The position numbers and the translations under genes were made by a program. Positions 1 through 5,970 of a stretch of 6,044 nt of DNA are shown here, piece after piece (the stretch's first letter is position 1; every line of letters starts with the position of its first letter). The notes under the pieces were generated by a model, which worked only from the letters and a program-made list of their open reading frames with translations, was not told the origin of the DNA and made no database searches. The DNA comes from Promethearchaeota archaeon (GTDB lineage Archaea; Asgardarchaeota; Lokiarchaeia; Sigynarchaeales; SOKP01), in contig JAHLWV010000140.1 in NCBI GenBank assembly GCA_019057735.1, positions 1 through 6,044 of the forward strand, in the 5' to 3' direction.

Positions 1-1
1 T

Positions 2-868
2 CAAGATTCAACCGGAAAAGGCTGGAGCATATTATATTACCTGGGATTGATATTGATTACAAAAATAGTCAAAGTGCCGGTTATGATTTATGCCCAGGGT
101 ATTGGTCCAATTAATAAAAAGATTAATAAGTTATTGATAAAGTGGATTTTAAATAAGGTTGATTTAATTACCGTAAGAGATAACTCCTCTAAAGAATTAT
201 TAGAAAATTTAGGAGTGGTGAAACCATCAATATATGTGAATTCTGATCCCGTCTTTTTATTGAAGAAAAAAAATATTAATCATATTATAGATAATTATCC
301 TTATATTCAGAAATTGATTAATCCAGACGATCGTCCCTTAATTGGGGTTTCAGTCAGAGAATATAAAAGCAATGGATCAGATTCAAAAAGAATATTTGCC
401 CAAGCAGCTGATTATTTAATTGAAAATTATCAGGCGAAAATTATTTTTCTTCCCTTTCAATTTGATGAAGATGTACATATTAGCGAAGAGATATTATCTT
501 TGATGAAGAATCAGGCTGATGTATTAAAAATAAAGCTTGAGCCTGAAGAATTACTTTCTGTTCTATCCCGATTATCTTTGGTGGTTGGGGTAAGACTTCA
601 TTCAATTATATTTTCCAGTATGGCTAACATTCCTTTTATAGCTTTTAACTATGACCCTAAAGTGAGATATTTTGTAGAAGATTTGGGCTTATCCGAATTG
701 TTGTTGGAAATAGATGAAGATATCTCTTTAAAAAATTTTCAAAAAAAGATAGAATATGTTAGAGAAAATAATGATAAAATAAAAGATATTTTACTTGAAA
801 AAGTAAATAATTCGGAAGAAAAAGCTCTTGCTAATAATGAATTGGTTTTTAAGTTTTTAAACCTATAA
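2..868 (+). CDS. csaB: CsaB-type polysaccharide pyruvyl transferase, 5'-truncated by the window edge
   Basis: This enzyme family (PS_pyruv_trans) transfers pyruvate from phosphoenolpyruvate to a sugar. CsaB itself makes the pyruvylated secondary cell-wall polysaccharide that holds S-layer-homology (SLH) proteins. The reading frame is open back to position 2, and its first residues (QDSTGKGW) match the tail of the family's N-terminal GGGSLLQD-like motif, so the gene starts outside the window and roughly 70 residues are missing. In the 288 visible residues I see AQGIGP (31-36), a TVRDNSS segment (57-63), FLPFQ (149-153), GVRLHS (196-201) and YDPKV (217-221), all typical of CsaB. No signal peptide or membrane segment is visible, which fits a cytoplasmic enzyme. 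The TTG at 47 is an internal codon, not the start. ftsE follows after 21 nt, so the two are probably co-transcribed. The family is clear; the exact acceptor sugar is inferred from CsaB and not shown by sequence. Confidence 0.88.
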   Translation, partial: QDSTGKGWSILYYLGLILITKIVKVPVMIYAQGIGPINKKINKLLIKWILNKVDLITVRDNSSKELLENLGVVKPSIYVNSDPVFLLKKKNINHIIDNYPYIQKLINPDDRPLIGVSVREYKSNGSDSKRIFAQAADYLIENYQAKIIFLPFQFDEDVHISEEILSLMKNQADVLKIKLEPEELLSVLSRLSLVVGVRLHSIIFSSMANIPFIAFNYDPKVRYFVEDLGLSELLLEIDEDISLKNFQKKIEYVRENNDKIKDILLEKVNNSEEKALANNELVFKFLNL

Positions 869-873
869 CTATT

Positions 874-877
874 GAGG
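874..877 (+). promoter_or_regulatory. Ribosome binding site of ftsE
   Basis: GAGG lies 12 nt before the ATG at 890. It supports ATG 890 over the in-frame TTG at 872, which would place this site inside the coding region and add six residues not seen in FtsE proteins. Confidence 0.55.
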
Positions 878-889
878 TTATTATTTAAC

Positions 890-1564
890 ATGATCAGAAT
901 GTTTCACGTATATAAAAATTATCCCAATAAAATTCAGGCTTTACGGGATATCAATATCCATATAAAAAAGGGTGAATTTGTTTTTTTAGTGGGTCCTACC
1001 GGGGCAGGGAAGAGTACTTTTGTAAAATTGATTTACCGAGGGATTGTTCCTACCAAGGGACAGGTAATTGTCGATGGGATAAATATAGCTCGACTTAAAC
1101 CCGGTTACATACCTTATTTAAGACGGAATATAGGTATTGTCTTTCAAGATTTTAAATTACTGTATAATAGAACGGTATATGAAAATATTTCCTTTGGTTT
1201 AAAAGCAATTGGAGCAACTAATTTTGAGATAAGACAGCAAGTTAAGAAGGTTCTTAATTTAGTAGGACTGGAACATAAAAAGAAAATAAAACCGCATTTA
1301 TTATCCGGAGGAGAACAGCAGAAATTATGTATTGCCCGGGCTATTGCTAATGAACCATTAATATTACTTACCGATGAACCAACTGGTAATTTAGATCCTT
1401 ACACTTCCTGGGAGATTATGAAACTTCTATTTCATATAAATATACGGGGAACTACTATTATAATGGCTTCTCATGACAAACTTATGATAGATAAAGCTAA
1501 AAAGCGAATAGTGAGGTTGGAGCGAGGAAGAATAATAGAAGATATACAAAGAGGGATATATTAA
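890..1564 (+). CDS. ftsE: Cell division ABC transporter ATP-binding protein FtsE
   Basis: FtsE is the cytoplasmic ATPase of the FtsEX complex. It does not transport a substrate; its ATP cycle moves FtsX and so switches on peptidoglycan hydrolysis outside the membrane. The 224-residue product has the family's usual length and carries all ABC motifs: Walker A GPTGAGKST (35-43), Q-loop glutamine Q86 in VFQD, signature LSGGEQQ (138-144), Walker B ILLTDE (158-163), D-loop GNLD (166-169) and H-loop H195 in ASHD. The stretch YLRRNIGIVFQDFKLL (76-91) is characteristic of FtsE rather than of LolD or MacB ATPases. ATG 890 is chosen because FtsE proteins begin MI(R/Q) followed by a hydrophobic strand, and because GAGG precedes it; TTG 872 and ATG 899 are less likely. 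The stop is 1 nt from the ftsX start, so translation is probably coupled. No odd features seen. Confidence 0.97.
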   Translation: MIRMFHVYKNYPNKIQALRDINIHIKKGEFVFLVGPTGAGKSTFVKLIYRGIVPTKGQVIVDGINIARLKPGYIPYLRRNIGIVFQDFKLLYNRTVYENISFGLKAIGATNFEIRQQVKKVLNLVGLEHKKKIKPHLLSGGEQQKLCIARAIANEPLILLTDEPTGNLDPYTSWEIMKLLFHINIRGTTIIMASHDKLMIDKAKKRIVRLERGRIIEDIQRGIY

Positions 1565-1565
1565 G

Positions 1566-2450
1566 ATGATTTTTGAGAATACCGGATTTTATCTTAGAGA
1601 GGCTTTACTCAGTTTTAGAAGAAGTACTTTAATGAGTATAGCAGCAATATTAAGTATCACTACTATTTTAATTATTGTTGGAGTGTTTTTATTAATTTCT
1701 ATAAATTCCAGTCTTTTTCTAATAAATTTAGAATCCCAATTAGAGATTGTAGTTTATTTAGAAGATAATATTTCTAAGGCTGAGCTAAACAATTTCAAAA
1801 GTAACATTGCTTCAATAGACGGGATAAAGGAGGTAAAATTTGTATCCAAAGAGGAAGCCTATCAGCAGTTATTAAAGAATTTAGGAGAGCAGAAAGATAT
1901 ACTCAGCGCTATTGAAGTGAACCCACTTCCTGCTTCCTTCGAGATACAGGCAAAAGATCCTAAGATGATTAAGCAAATTGCTAATCAGATAACTGAATTT
2001 AAAAAAGTGGAAGAAGTTGAGTATGGCCAGGAAATAGCAGAAAAATTGTTAAATTTTACTTATGTATTCAGAAGAGCGGGAATGTTAATGTTAGCACTCT
2101 TGATCTTTGCCTCAATTTTGATTATATCGAATATAATAAAGATTACTGTATATGCCAGAAGAAATGAAATTGAGATAATGAGCTTAACAGGAGCTACTTC
2201 CTGGTTTATAAAATGGCCTTTTATAATTGAGGGCTTTTTGCAAGGTTTTATAGCAGCAATTCTATCCATAATGATTTTATATAATTTTTACTTTTTTGCG
2301 ATAAATAAAGTGCATCAATCCATTCCTTTTTTACCATTAGTGGTGGACAATATGGATTTGTTACCCATAGGTATAGCAATTGTGTTGTTAGGTAGTTTTG
2401 TAGGAATTTTAGGAAGTATGTTTTCAGTAGGAAAATATTTAGATGTATAA
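1566..2450 (+). CDS. ftsX: Cell division protein FtsX, membrane subunit of FtsEX
   Basis: FtsX is the integral membrane partner of FtsE; its external loop binds the hydrolase or hydrolase activator that the complex controls. The 294-residue protein shows the standard four-helix layout: a short cytoplasmic N-terminus with REALLSFRRS (11-20), TM1 about 22-45, a large external domain about 57-155 (FtsX_ECD type, starting LEIVVYLED), TM2 about 171-192, the conserved cytoplasmic stretch with ARRNEIEIMSLTGAT (197-211), TM3 about 219-245 and TM4 about 265-288. Length is normal for the short, Gram-positive-like form. ATG 1566 follows GAGGG (1551-1555) at 10 nt spacing, inside the end of ftsE. The 3' end overlaps the next gene by 8 nt, which strongly suggests that the downstream coiled-coil protein is its partner. 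Confidence 0.96.
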   Translation: MIFENTGFYLREALLSFRRSTLMSIAAILSITTILIIVGVFLLISINSSLFLINLESQLEIVVYLEDNISKAELNNFKSNIASIDGIKEVKFVSKEEAYQQLLKNLGEQKDILSAIEVNPLPASFEIQAKDPKMIKQIANQITEFKKVEEVEYGQEIAEKLLNFTYVFRRAGMLMLALLIFASILIISNIIKITVYARRNEIEIMSLTGATSWFIKWPFIIEGFLQGFIAAILSIMILYNFYFFAINKVHQSIPFLPLVVDNMDLLPIGIAIVLLGSFVGILGSMFSVGKYLDV

Positions 2451-3657
2451 AAAGAGATTAGTTTTAAAAAACAAAAAAATATTTTCTACTTTAATATTGA
2501 TTTTAACCTTCATTTTGTTTTCTATTTTTTTTAGCTATGGTAATAGCAGTGGAGATTACAGTCAAAAGATAAATGAGGAAAAACAGAGATTAAAAAAGAT
2601 AGAGCAACGGATTAAAAGTGTTAAAGATGAAATTAATAATTTACAAAAGAAAGAAAGTGGTTATTTAGAAACACTTCATAAAATAGAAAAACTTTTACAG
2701 GATACAGGGAAAGAATTGCAAGCCATCGAAAGAGATTTAGAGCTTGCCCAAAAAGAGATAAAACAAGGCGAAGATGAGCTTATTTTTGAAAAACGTACGC
2801 TGAAAGAAAAGACTAAATTGTTGGAAAATAGGTTAAGGGTGATATATAAACGCCGTCTAACCGGCTATCTGGAAATTTTATTTAATAGTGAAAGCTTTTC
2901 TGATTTTCTTACTCGTTTCAGATATATAAAAAATATTTTGTCTTTAGATGCAGAAGTGATTAATGATATTCGCCAGCAGATGAAAAAGATAGAGAATAAT
3001 AAAATAAACCTGGAGAACAGGGAAGAGATATTGAGTTTGTTAAAAAAAGAGGTAGAGAAAGAGAAAGAAAATGTTGAATTTTCTATTAAAGCTAGAAAAT
3101 CTATAATTAATAAGATAGATTCTCAAAAAGAAATATATCTAAAATCTTTAAAAGAGTTAGAGCAATCTTCTCAAGAAATAAAGAGCATAATAGAAAGAAT
3201 TTATAAGCAGCAGGAAGAAGATTCTAAAAAGGTTTCCCAAAAAGAAGTTCCAGCGATTATTCTAAAACCCAAAAAGGGAATTTTAGCCCTACCTATTCAG
3301 GGTAAATTAATTTCCAAGTATGGAAGACAAAAAAATGCTGATTTTAATACCTATACTTTTAATTCTGGAATAGATATTAGTGCTCCCCATGGACAGGTAG
3401 TCTGTGCAGCCGGTTCAGGAGAGATAATTTATACTGGAAGTATAAAGGGATATGGGCAAATAATAATTATTGATCATGGAGGAAGAATTACTACTCTGTA
3501 TGCCCACCTTTCTAAAATTTTAATAGATATTGGAGAAAAAGTGAAAAAGGGGCAAATTGTAGGCCAGGTGGGTGATAGTGGCGGCGTTTCTTCTACCAGG
3601 CTGCATTTTGAAGTTAGAGTAGAAGGTAAACCTACTGACCCTATGAATTGGCTATGA
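2443..3657 (+). CDS. EnvC-like coiled-coil LytM/M23 protein, probable FtsEX-controlled amidase activator
   Basis: This is an exported 404-residue protein of the EnvC/murein hydrolase activator family. It has a basic N-terminus and a hydrophobic segment (about 14-31) acting as signal peptide or anchor, a long charged coiled coil (about 38-262) interrupted by a hydrophobic region (about 134-168) resembling the PcsB/CwlO/EnvC helical hairpin, a short linker and a C-terminal M23 (LytM) domain (about 279-404). In the M23 domain the Asp of the HxxxD motif is present (D311), as are the YAHL histidine (H355) and the LHFEVR histidine (H388). The first zinc ligand, normally His, is Asn (N307) and the first His of the HxH pair is Arg (R386). 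The site is therefore probably inactive, as in E. coli EnvC, which activates amidases. The ATG at 2443 overlaps ftsX by 8 nt and follows AGGA (2429-2432). Family and FtsEX partnership are well supported by order and architecture; lack of catalysis is inferred from the residues. Confidence 0.9.
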   Translation: MYKKRLVLKNKKIFSTLILILTFILFSIFFSYGNSSGDYSQKINEEKQRLKKIEQRIKSVKDEINNLQKKESGYLETLHKIEKLLQDTGKELQAIERDLELAQKEIKQGEDELIFEKRTLKEKTKLLENRLRVIYKRRLTGYLEILFNSESFSDFLTRFRYIKNILSLDAEVINDIRQQMKKIENNKINLENREEILSLLKKEVEKEKENVEFSIKARKSIINKIDSQKEIYLKSLKELEQSSQEIKSIIERIYKQQEEDSKKVSQKEVPAIILKPKKGILALPIQGKLISKYGRQKNADFNTYTFNSGIDISAPHGQVVCAAGSGEIIYTGSIKGYGQIIIIDHGGRITTLYAHLSKILIDIGEKVKKGQIVGQVGDSGGVSSTRLHFEVRVEGKPTDPMNWL

Positions 3658-3678
3658 ACATAAACATTCTAAAGATTT

Positions 3679-3686
3679 GGTGGTGA
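3679..3686 (+). promoter_or_regulatory. Probable ribosome binding site of the S41 peptidase gene
   Basis: GGTGGTGA differs at one base from GGAGGTGA, the ideal anti-16S sequence. Its GGTGG core (3679-3683) ends 8 nt before TTG 3692. This favours TTG 3692 over the overlapping TTG 3677, GTG 3680 and GTG 3683, for which only a weak AAAGA (3671-3675) is available upstream. Confidence 0.45.
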
Positions 3687-3691
3687 AAAAT

Positions 3692-4873
3692 TTGATAAAT
3701 ATAAAAAGAAAGAGAATAATTACTTTAATTTCGATTTTTGTCTTGGTTTCTATAATAAGTGGATTTCTATTTTATAATGTTAGGGCAAATGGCAAGAATA
3801 ATGAAGAGGAGTTATTTGCCAACTTAGAGCCTTTCTTTGAAGCTTTAAATTTGGTAAGGTTTGAATACGTAAAGAAGGATATAGATTTAAGTAAAGTTAT
3901 TCAGGGGGCTATACAAGGCATGCTTAAAACCCTTGATGACCCCTATACTCGCTATATGGACTCTCAAGCCCTTAAAAGAGAACAGGAAGATGTGTTTTTG
4001 GGTCATTTCGGAGGGTTAGGGATAATTATCTCTATAAAAGATGATCAATTAACTATAATCTCTCCCATTGAGGATACCCCGGCTTATAGAGCAGGAATAA
4101 AAGCAGGAGATAAGATAGTGGAGATTGATGGAAAATCAACAGAAGGAATTGAGTTAAATGAAGCAGTTGATATTTTAAGGGGGGAGAAAGGTACCGAGGT
4201 TACCTTGGGAATTAAGAGAGAGAATGTAGAGGAGATTTTAGAGATTACTATAATACGAGATATCATCGAAGTTAAAGCGGTAAAAAATAAAGTAATGGGT
4301 AAGAATAATAACCTTGGCTATATCCGAATTACTACTTTTAATGTGAATACCGAACCTGAACTAAAAGAAGTACTAAATGAATTTAAAAAAGATAGTAATA
4401 TTCAGGGGATTATTCTCGATTTACGTAATAATCCAGGAGGGTTGTTGGATAGTGCCATAGAGGTTGCCAGTAAATTTGTAGAAGAAGGCCCTATTGTTCA
4501 TATTAAAGATAGAGACGGGATAGTAGCTACTATAGAATCCAGAGGGAATAAATATCCCCAATGGCCTTTATTTGTGCTGGTAAATAAGGGAAGTGCAAGT
4601 GCTTCCGAGATTGTAGCTGGAGCGGTTCAGGATTCTGGAAGAGGGAAATTGTTAGGAGAGAGAACATTTGGTAAGGGAGTAGTTCAGCAGGTCTTTAATT
4701 TATCTTATGGCTCGGGAGTTACTATTACCACTTCTGAATATTTTACCCCTAACGAGCGTTCTATAAATCATATCGGGATTGAACCGGATATATTAGTAGA
4801 ACCGGGAGAAGATAGCGAACAGGATATGCAATTAAACAAAGCAATACAATTTTTGGAAGAGGAATTAAATTAG
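3692..4873 (+). CDS. ctpA: C-terminal processing peptidase CtpA/Prc family (PDZ + S41 serine protease)
   Basis: S41 proteases cut proteins near their C-termini outside the cytoplasmic membrane, using a Ser-Lys pair and a PDZ domain that recognises the substrate tail. Counting from TTG 3692 (393 residues) there is a basic N-terminus and one membrane segment or signal anchor (about 9-28), an N-terminal helical part with LDDPYTRYM (81-89), a PDZ domain (about 108-176, starting GLGIII) and the S41 domain. The latter carries LDLRNNPGG (243-251), GSASASEI with the likely nucleophile S303, and FGKGVVQ with the general base K328 and Q332, at the spacing known from Bacillus CtpB (Ser, Lys +25, Gln +29). 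All catalytic residues are intact. The start is uncertain: TTG 3677, GTG 3680 and GTG 3683 are in frame. It lies 34 nt after the EnvC-like gene with no terminator between, so it belongs to the same operon. A likely role is turnover of wall hydrolases or their regulators, inferred from Prc and Pseudomonas CtpA. Confidence 0.95.
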   Translation: MINIKRKRIITLISIFVLVSIISGFLFYNVRANGKNNEEELFANLEPFFEALNLVRFEYVKKDIDLSKVIQGAIQGMLKTLDDPYTRYMDSQALKREQEDVFLGHFGGLGIIISIKDDQLTIISPIEDTPAYRAGIKAGDKIVEIDGKSTEGIELNEAVDILRGEKGTEVTLGIKRENVEEILEITIIRDIIEVKAVKNKVMGKNNNLGYIRITTFNVNTEPELKEVLNEFKKDSNIQGIILDLRNNPGGLLDSAIEVASKFVEEGPIVHIKDRDGIVATIESRGNKYPQWPLFVLVNKGSASASEIVAGAVQDSGRGKLLGERTFGKGVVQQVFNLSYGSGVTITTSEYFTPNERSINHIGIEPDILVEPGEDSEQDMQLNKAIQFLEEELN

Positions 4874-4916
4874 TATTTAGTATATAGTATGTCGTATATC
4901 GTATATCAGTATTTAG
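4872..4916 (+). repeat. Short A+T-rich direct repeats at the end of ctpA
   Basis: AGTATTTAG occurs at 4872-4880 and again at 4908-4916, exactly 36 nt apart. Between them is a run of related GTATAT units, including a perfect tandem pair of GTATATC (4894-4900 and 4901-4907). The repeat begins inside the ctpA stop codon (TAG 4871-4873). No function can be assigned. Confidence 0.7.
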
Positions 4917-5036
4917 TTAGCTGGTTAGTTATCTAGTTAGTCCATAGTTATTTGATAACCTGGTTCAAGAATGAGAATATCGATAAATTAATATTAAACT
5001 AAATAACCAGTAAACCAGTTAACTAGCTAACTAAAT
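4911..5036. repeat. Inverted arms of diverged TTAG/CTAA tetranucleotide repeats in the ctpA-yibQ spacer
   Basis: The left arm (4913-4940) reads as seven 4-nt units: TTAG, TTAG, CTGG, TTAG, TTAT, CTAG, TTAG. The right arm (4999-5034) reads as nine units of the complementary type: CTAA, ATAA, CCAG, TAAA, CCAG, TTAA, CTAG, CTAA, CTAA. The outer ends pair perfectly over 12 bp (4911-4922 with 5025-5036), and in RNA the stem could run to about 20 bp with three G-U pairs (4911-4930 with 5017-5036), closing an 86-nt loop. The loop contains a small hairpin, GTTAT-TTG-ATAAC (4947-4959). The right arm ends 1 nt before the yibQ ribosome binding site. There is no T-run after the stem, so it does not look like an intrinsic terminator. 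It may be a dispersed intergenic element or an mRNA structure; neither can be decided here. Confidence 0.75.
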
Positions 5037-5037
5037 T

Positions 5038-5044
5038 GAAAGGA
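5038..5044 (+). promoter_or_regulatory. Ribosome binding site of yibQ, deciding a TTG start
   Basis: GAAAGGA sits 8 nt before TTG 5053. The first in-frame ATG is far inside the conserved domain, so this site fixes TTG 5053 as the start. It also shows that this organism uses TTG starts, which helps in judging the ctpA start. Confidence 0.7.
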
Positions 5045-5052
5045 ACTTTATT

Positions 5053-5970
5053 TTGAAGAAGAGCCAAAGAGAAATTATAAATATTATTGCTTTAGTAATT
5101 ATTTTGGTAGTAGCTTTTAGTATTTCTAATTTATTCAATAAGTCTATTAAGGAAGAAAATAGCCTTCGTAATACCCAAAATGCCAATTCAACGACTACCA
5201 ATGAAGTAGAGTTGGAAGTAAAGGAACCTGAAGAAACTACTTATGACAGCGAACAATATACAGATTTAATAGTTAATGATTTAGCCTCTTCAGAAGAAGA
5301 AATACATTTTTCTCCCAAAGTAGCTTTTATAATAGATGATTTGGGATATGAAACAGAAGTGGCGAAAAAAATAATGGAGTTGGAATTTCCTGTGGCACTA
5401 TCTATATTACCTTTTCTCAGATATTCTGAATTTATTGCAGAAGAAGGCAAAAAAAATAATCAAGAAATTATGTTGCATCTACCCATGGAGTCCAGTAATT
5501 CTTCTGCTAACCCTGGGCCTGGCGCAATTAAATCCTATATGTCAGAAGAAGAAGTCAGACAGGCTGTCAGAGACTGTATTTTAAATTTCCCTTATATTAT
5601 AGGGGTTAATAATCATATGGGCTCAAAGATCACCGAAGATAGAGAAATAATGGAGATAATTTTAGAAGAAATTAGAGAATATAATTTATTTTTCATAGAT
5701 AGTATAACCACCAAGGATTCCATTGCCTATGAAGTAGCCCAAGAGATGGAAATTAAGTCTGCAGTAAGGTCGGTCTTTTTGGATAATGAGAACGATATGG
5801 AATATATTAAAGGACAGATGTTGGAAGTTCAAGAAACTGCCTTAAGAGAAGGGGAGGTTATTGCTATTGGTCATAGCCGGATAAATACTTTTTACGTACT
5901 GAAGAGAATGGTTCCTGAATTGATTAAAGCAGGAATAGAAGTAGTCCTGGTTTCAGAACTAGTTAGATAA
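5053..5970 (+). CDS. yibQ: YibQ-family divergent polysaccharide deacetylase, membrane-anchored
   Basis: The product belongs to the divergent polysaccharide deacetylase family (Polysacc_deac_2, DUF610), which has a NodB-like barrel fold; its substrate is not established. The 305 residues comprise a short basic N-terminus, one membrane segment (about 9-27) that probably anchors the protein facing outward, an acidic, Asn/Thr/Glu-rich linker (about 30-86) and the conserved domain (about 88-305). Family motifs seen are AFIIDDLGYE (91-100, with D95-D96), LHLPME (141-146), NPGPGAI (153-159), GVNNHMGS (184-191), FIDS (214-217), VFLDN (241-245) and AIGHSR (271-276). The likely metal or catalytic residues (D95, D96, H142, H188, H274) are all present. 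The linker and domain lengths are normal. The gene follows ctpA after the repeat-bearing spacer; envC, ctpA and yibQ are also neighbours in several Proteobacteria, which supports a role in envelope remodelling. No gene follows within the window. Confidence 0.92.
   Translation: MKKSQREIINIIALVIILVVAFSISNLFNKSIKEENSLRNTQNANSTTTNEVELEVKEPEETTYDSEQYTDLIVNDLASSEEEIHFSPKVAFIIDDLGYETEVAKKIMELEFPVALSILPFLRYSEFIAEEGKKNNQEIMLHLPMESSNSSANPGPGAIKSYMSEEEVRQAVRDCILNFPYIIGVNNHMGSKITEDREIMEIILEEIREYNLFFIDSITTKDSIAYEVAQEMEIKSAVRSVFLDNENDMEYIKGQMLEVQETALREGEVIAIGHSRINTFYVLKRMVPELIKAGIEVVLVSELVR

Larger units (their letters stand above)
4874..5052 (+). other. 179-nt intergenic spacer between ctpA and yibQ
   Basis: No coding signal is visible on either strand. 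The spacer is made of the two repeat blocks described separately plus a 58-nt non-repetitive centre (4941-4998). The centre has TTGATA at 4952-4957, but no convincing -10 box at 16-18 nt from it, so I do not call a promoter. This is the only sizeable gap in an otherwise tightly packed operon, so yibQ may have its own transcription start or be separately regulated. Confidence 0.6.

Noticed and set aside
47..49. TTG as the start of the csaB gene
   Set aside because: The frame is open to the left edge, and the residues before it match the conserved CsaB N-terminal motif, so the gene is truncated by the window and not short.
2060..2269. Reverse-strand open stretch inside ftsX
   Set aside because: It lies opposite a well-conserved gene, has no recognisable domain, and is explained as a shadow of the coding sequence.
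4084..4266. Reverse-strand open stretch opposite the PDZ region of ctpA
   Set aside because: Ser/Ile-rich product of antisense type with no family resemblance; the forward frame holds a clear PDZ domain.
4952..4980. Possible promoter for yibQ (TTGATA with an A+T-rich -10 region)
   Set aside because: The hexamer at 17 nt spacing is GAATAT, a poor -10 box. TAATAT at 4989 and TATTAA at 4992 are too far from it. In such A+T-rich sequence these matches are expected by chance.
4911..5036. Inverted repeat as an intrinsic terminator after ctpA
   Set aside because: The stem is A+T-rich, the loop is 86 nt, and no T-run follows the right arm.
4871..5040. CRISPR array
   Set aside because: The repeats are 4-9 nt units without spacers of regular length and without cas genes nearby.
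5241..5450. Reverse-strand open stretch opposite yibQ
   Set aside because: Ser-rich antisense product without motifs; it overlaps the linker and first catalytic motif of yibQ.
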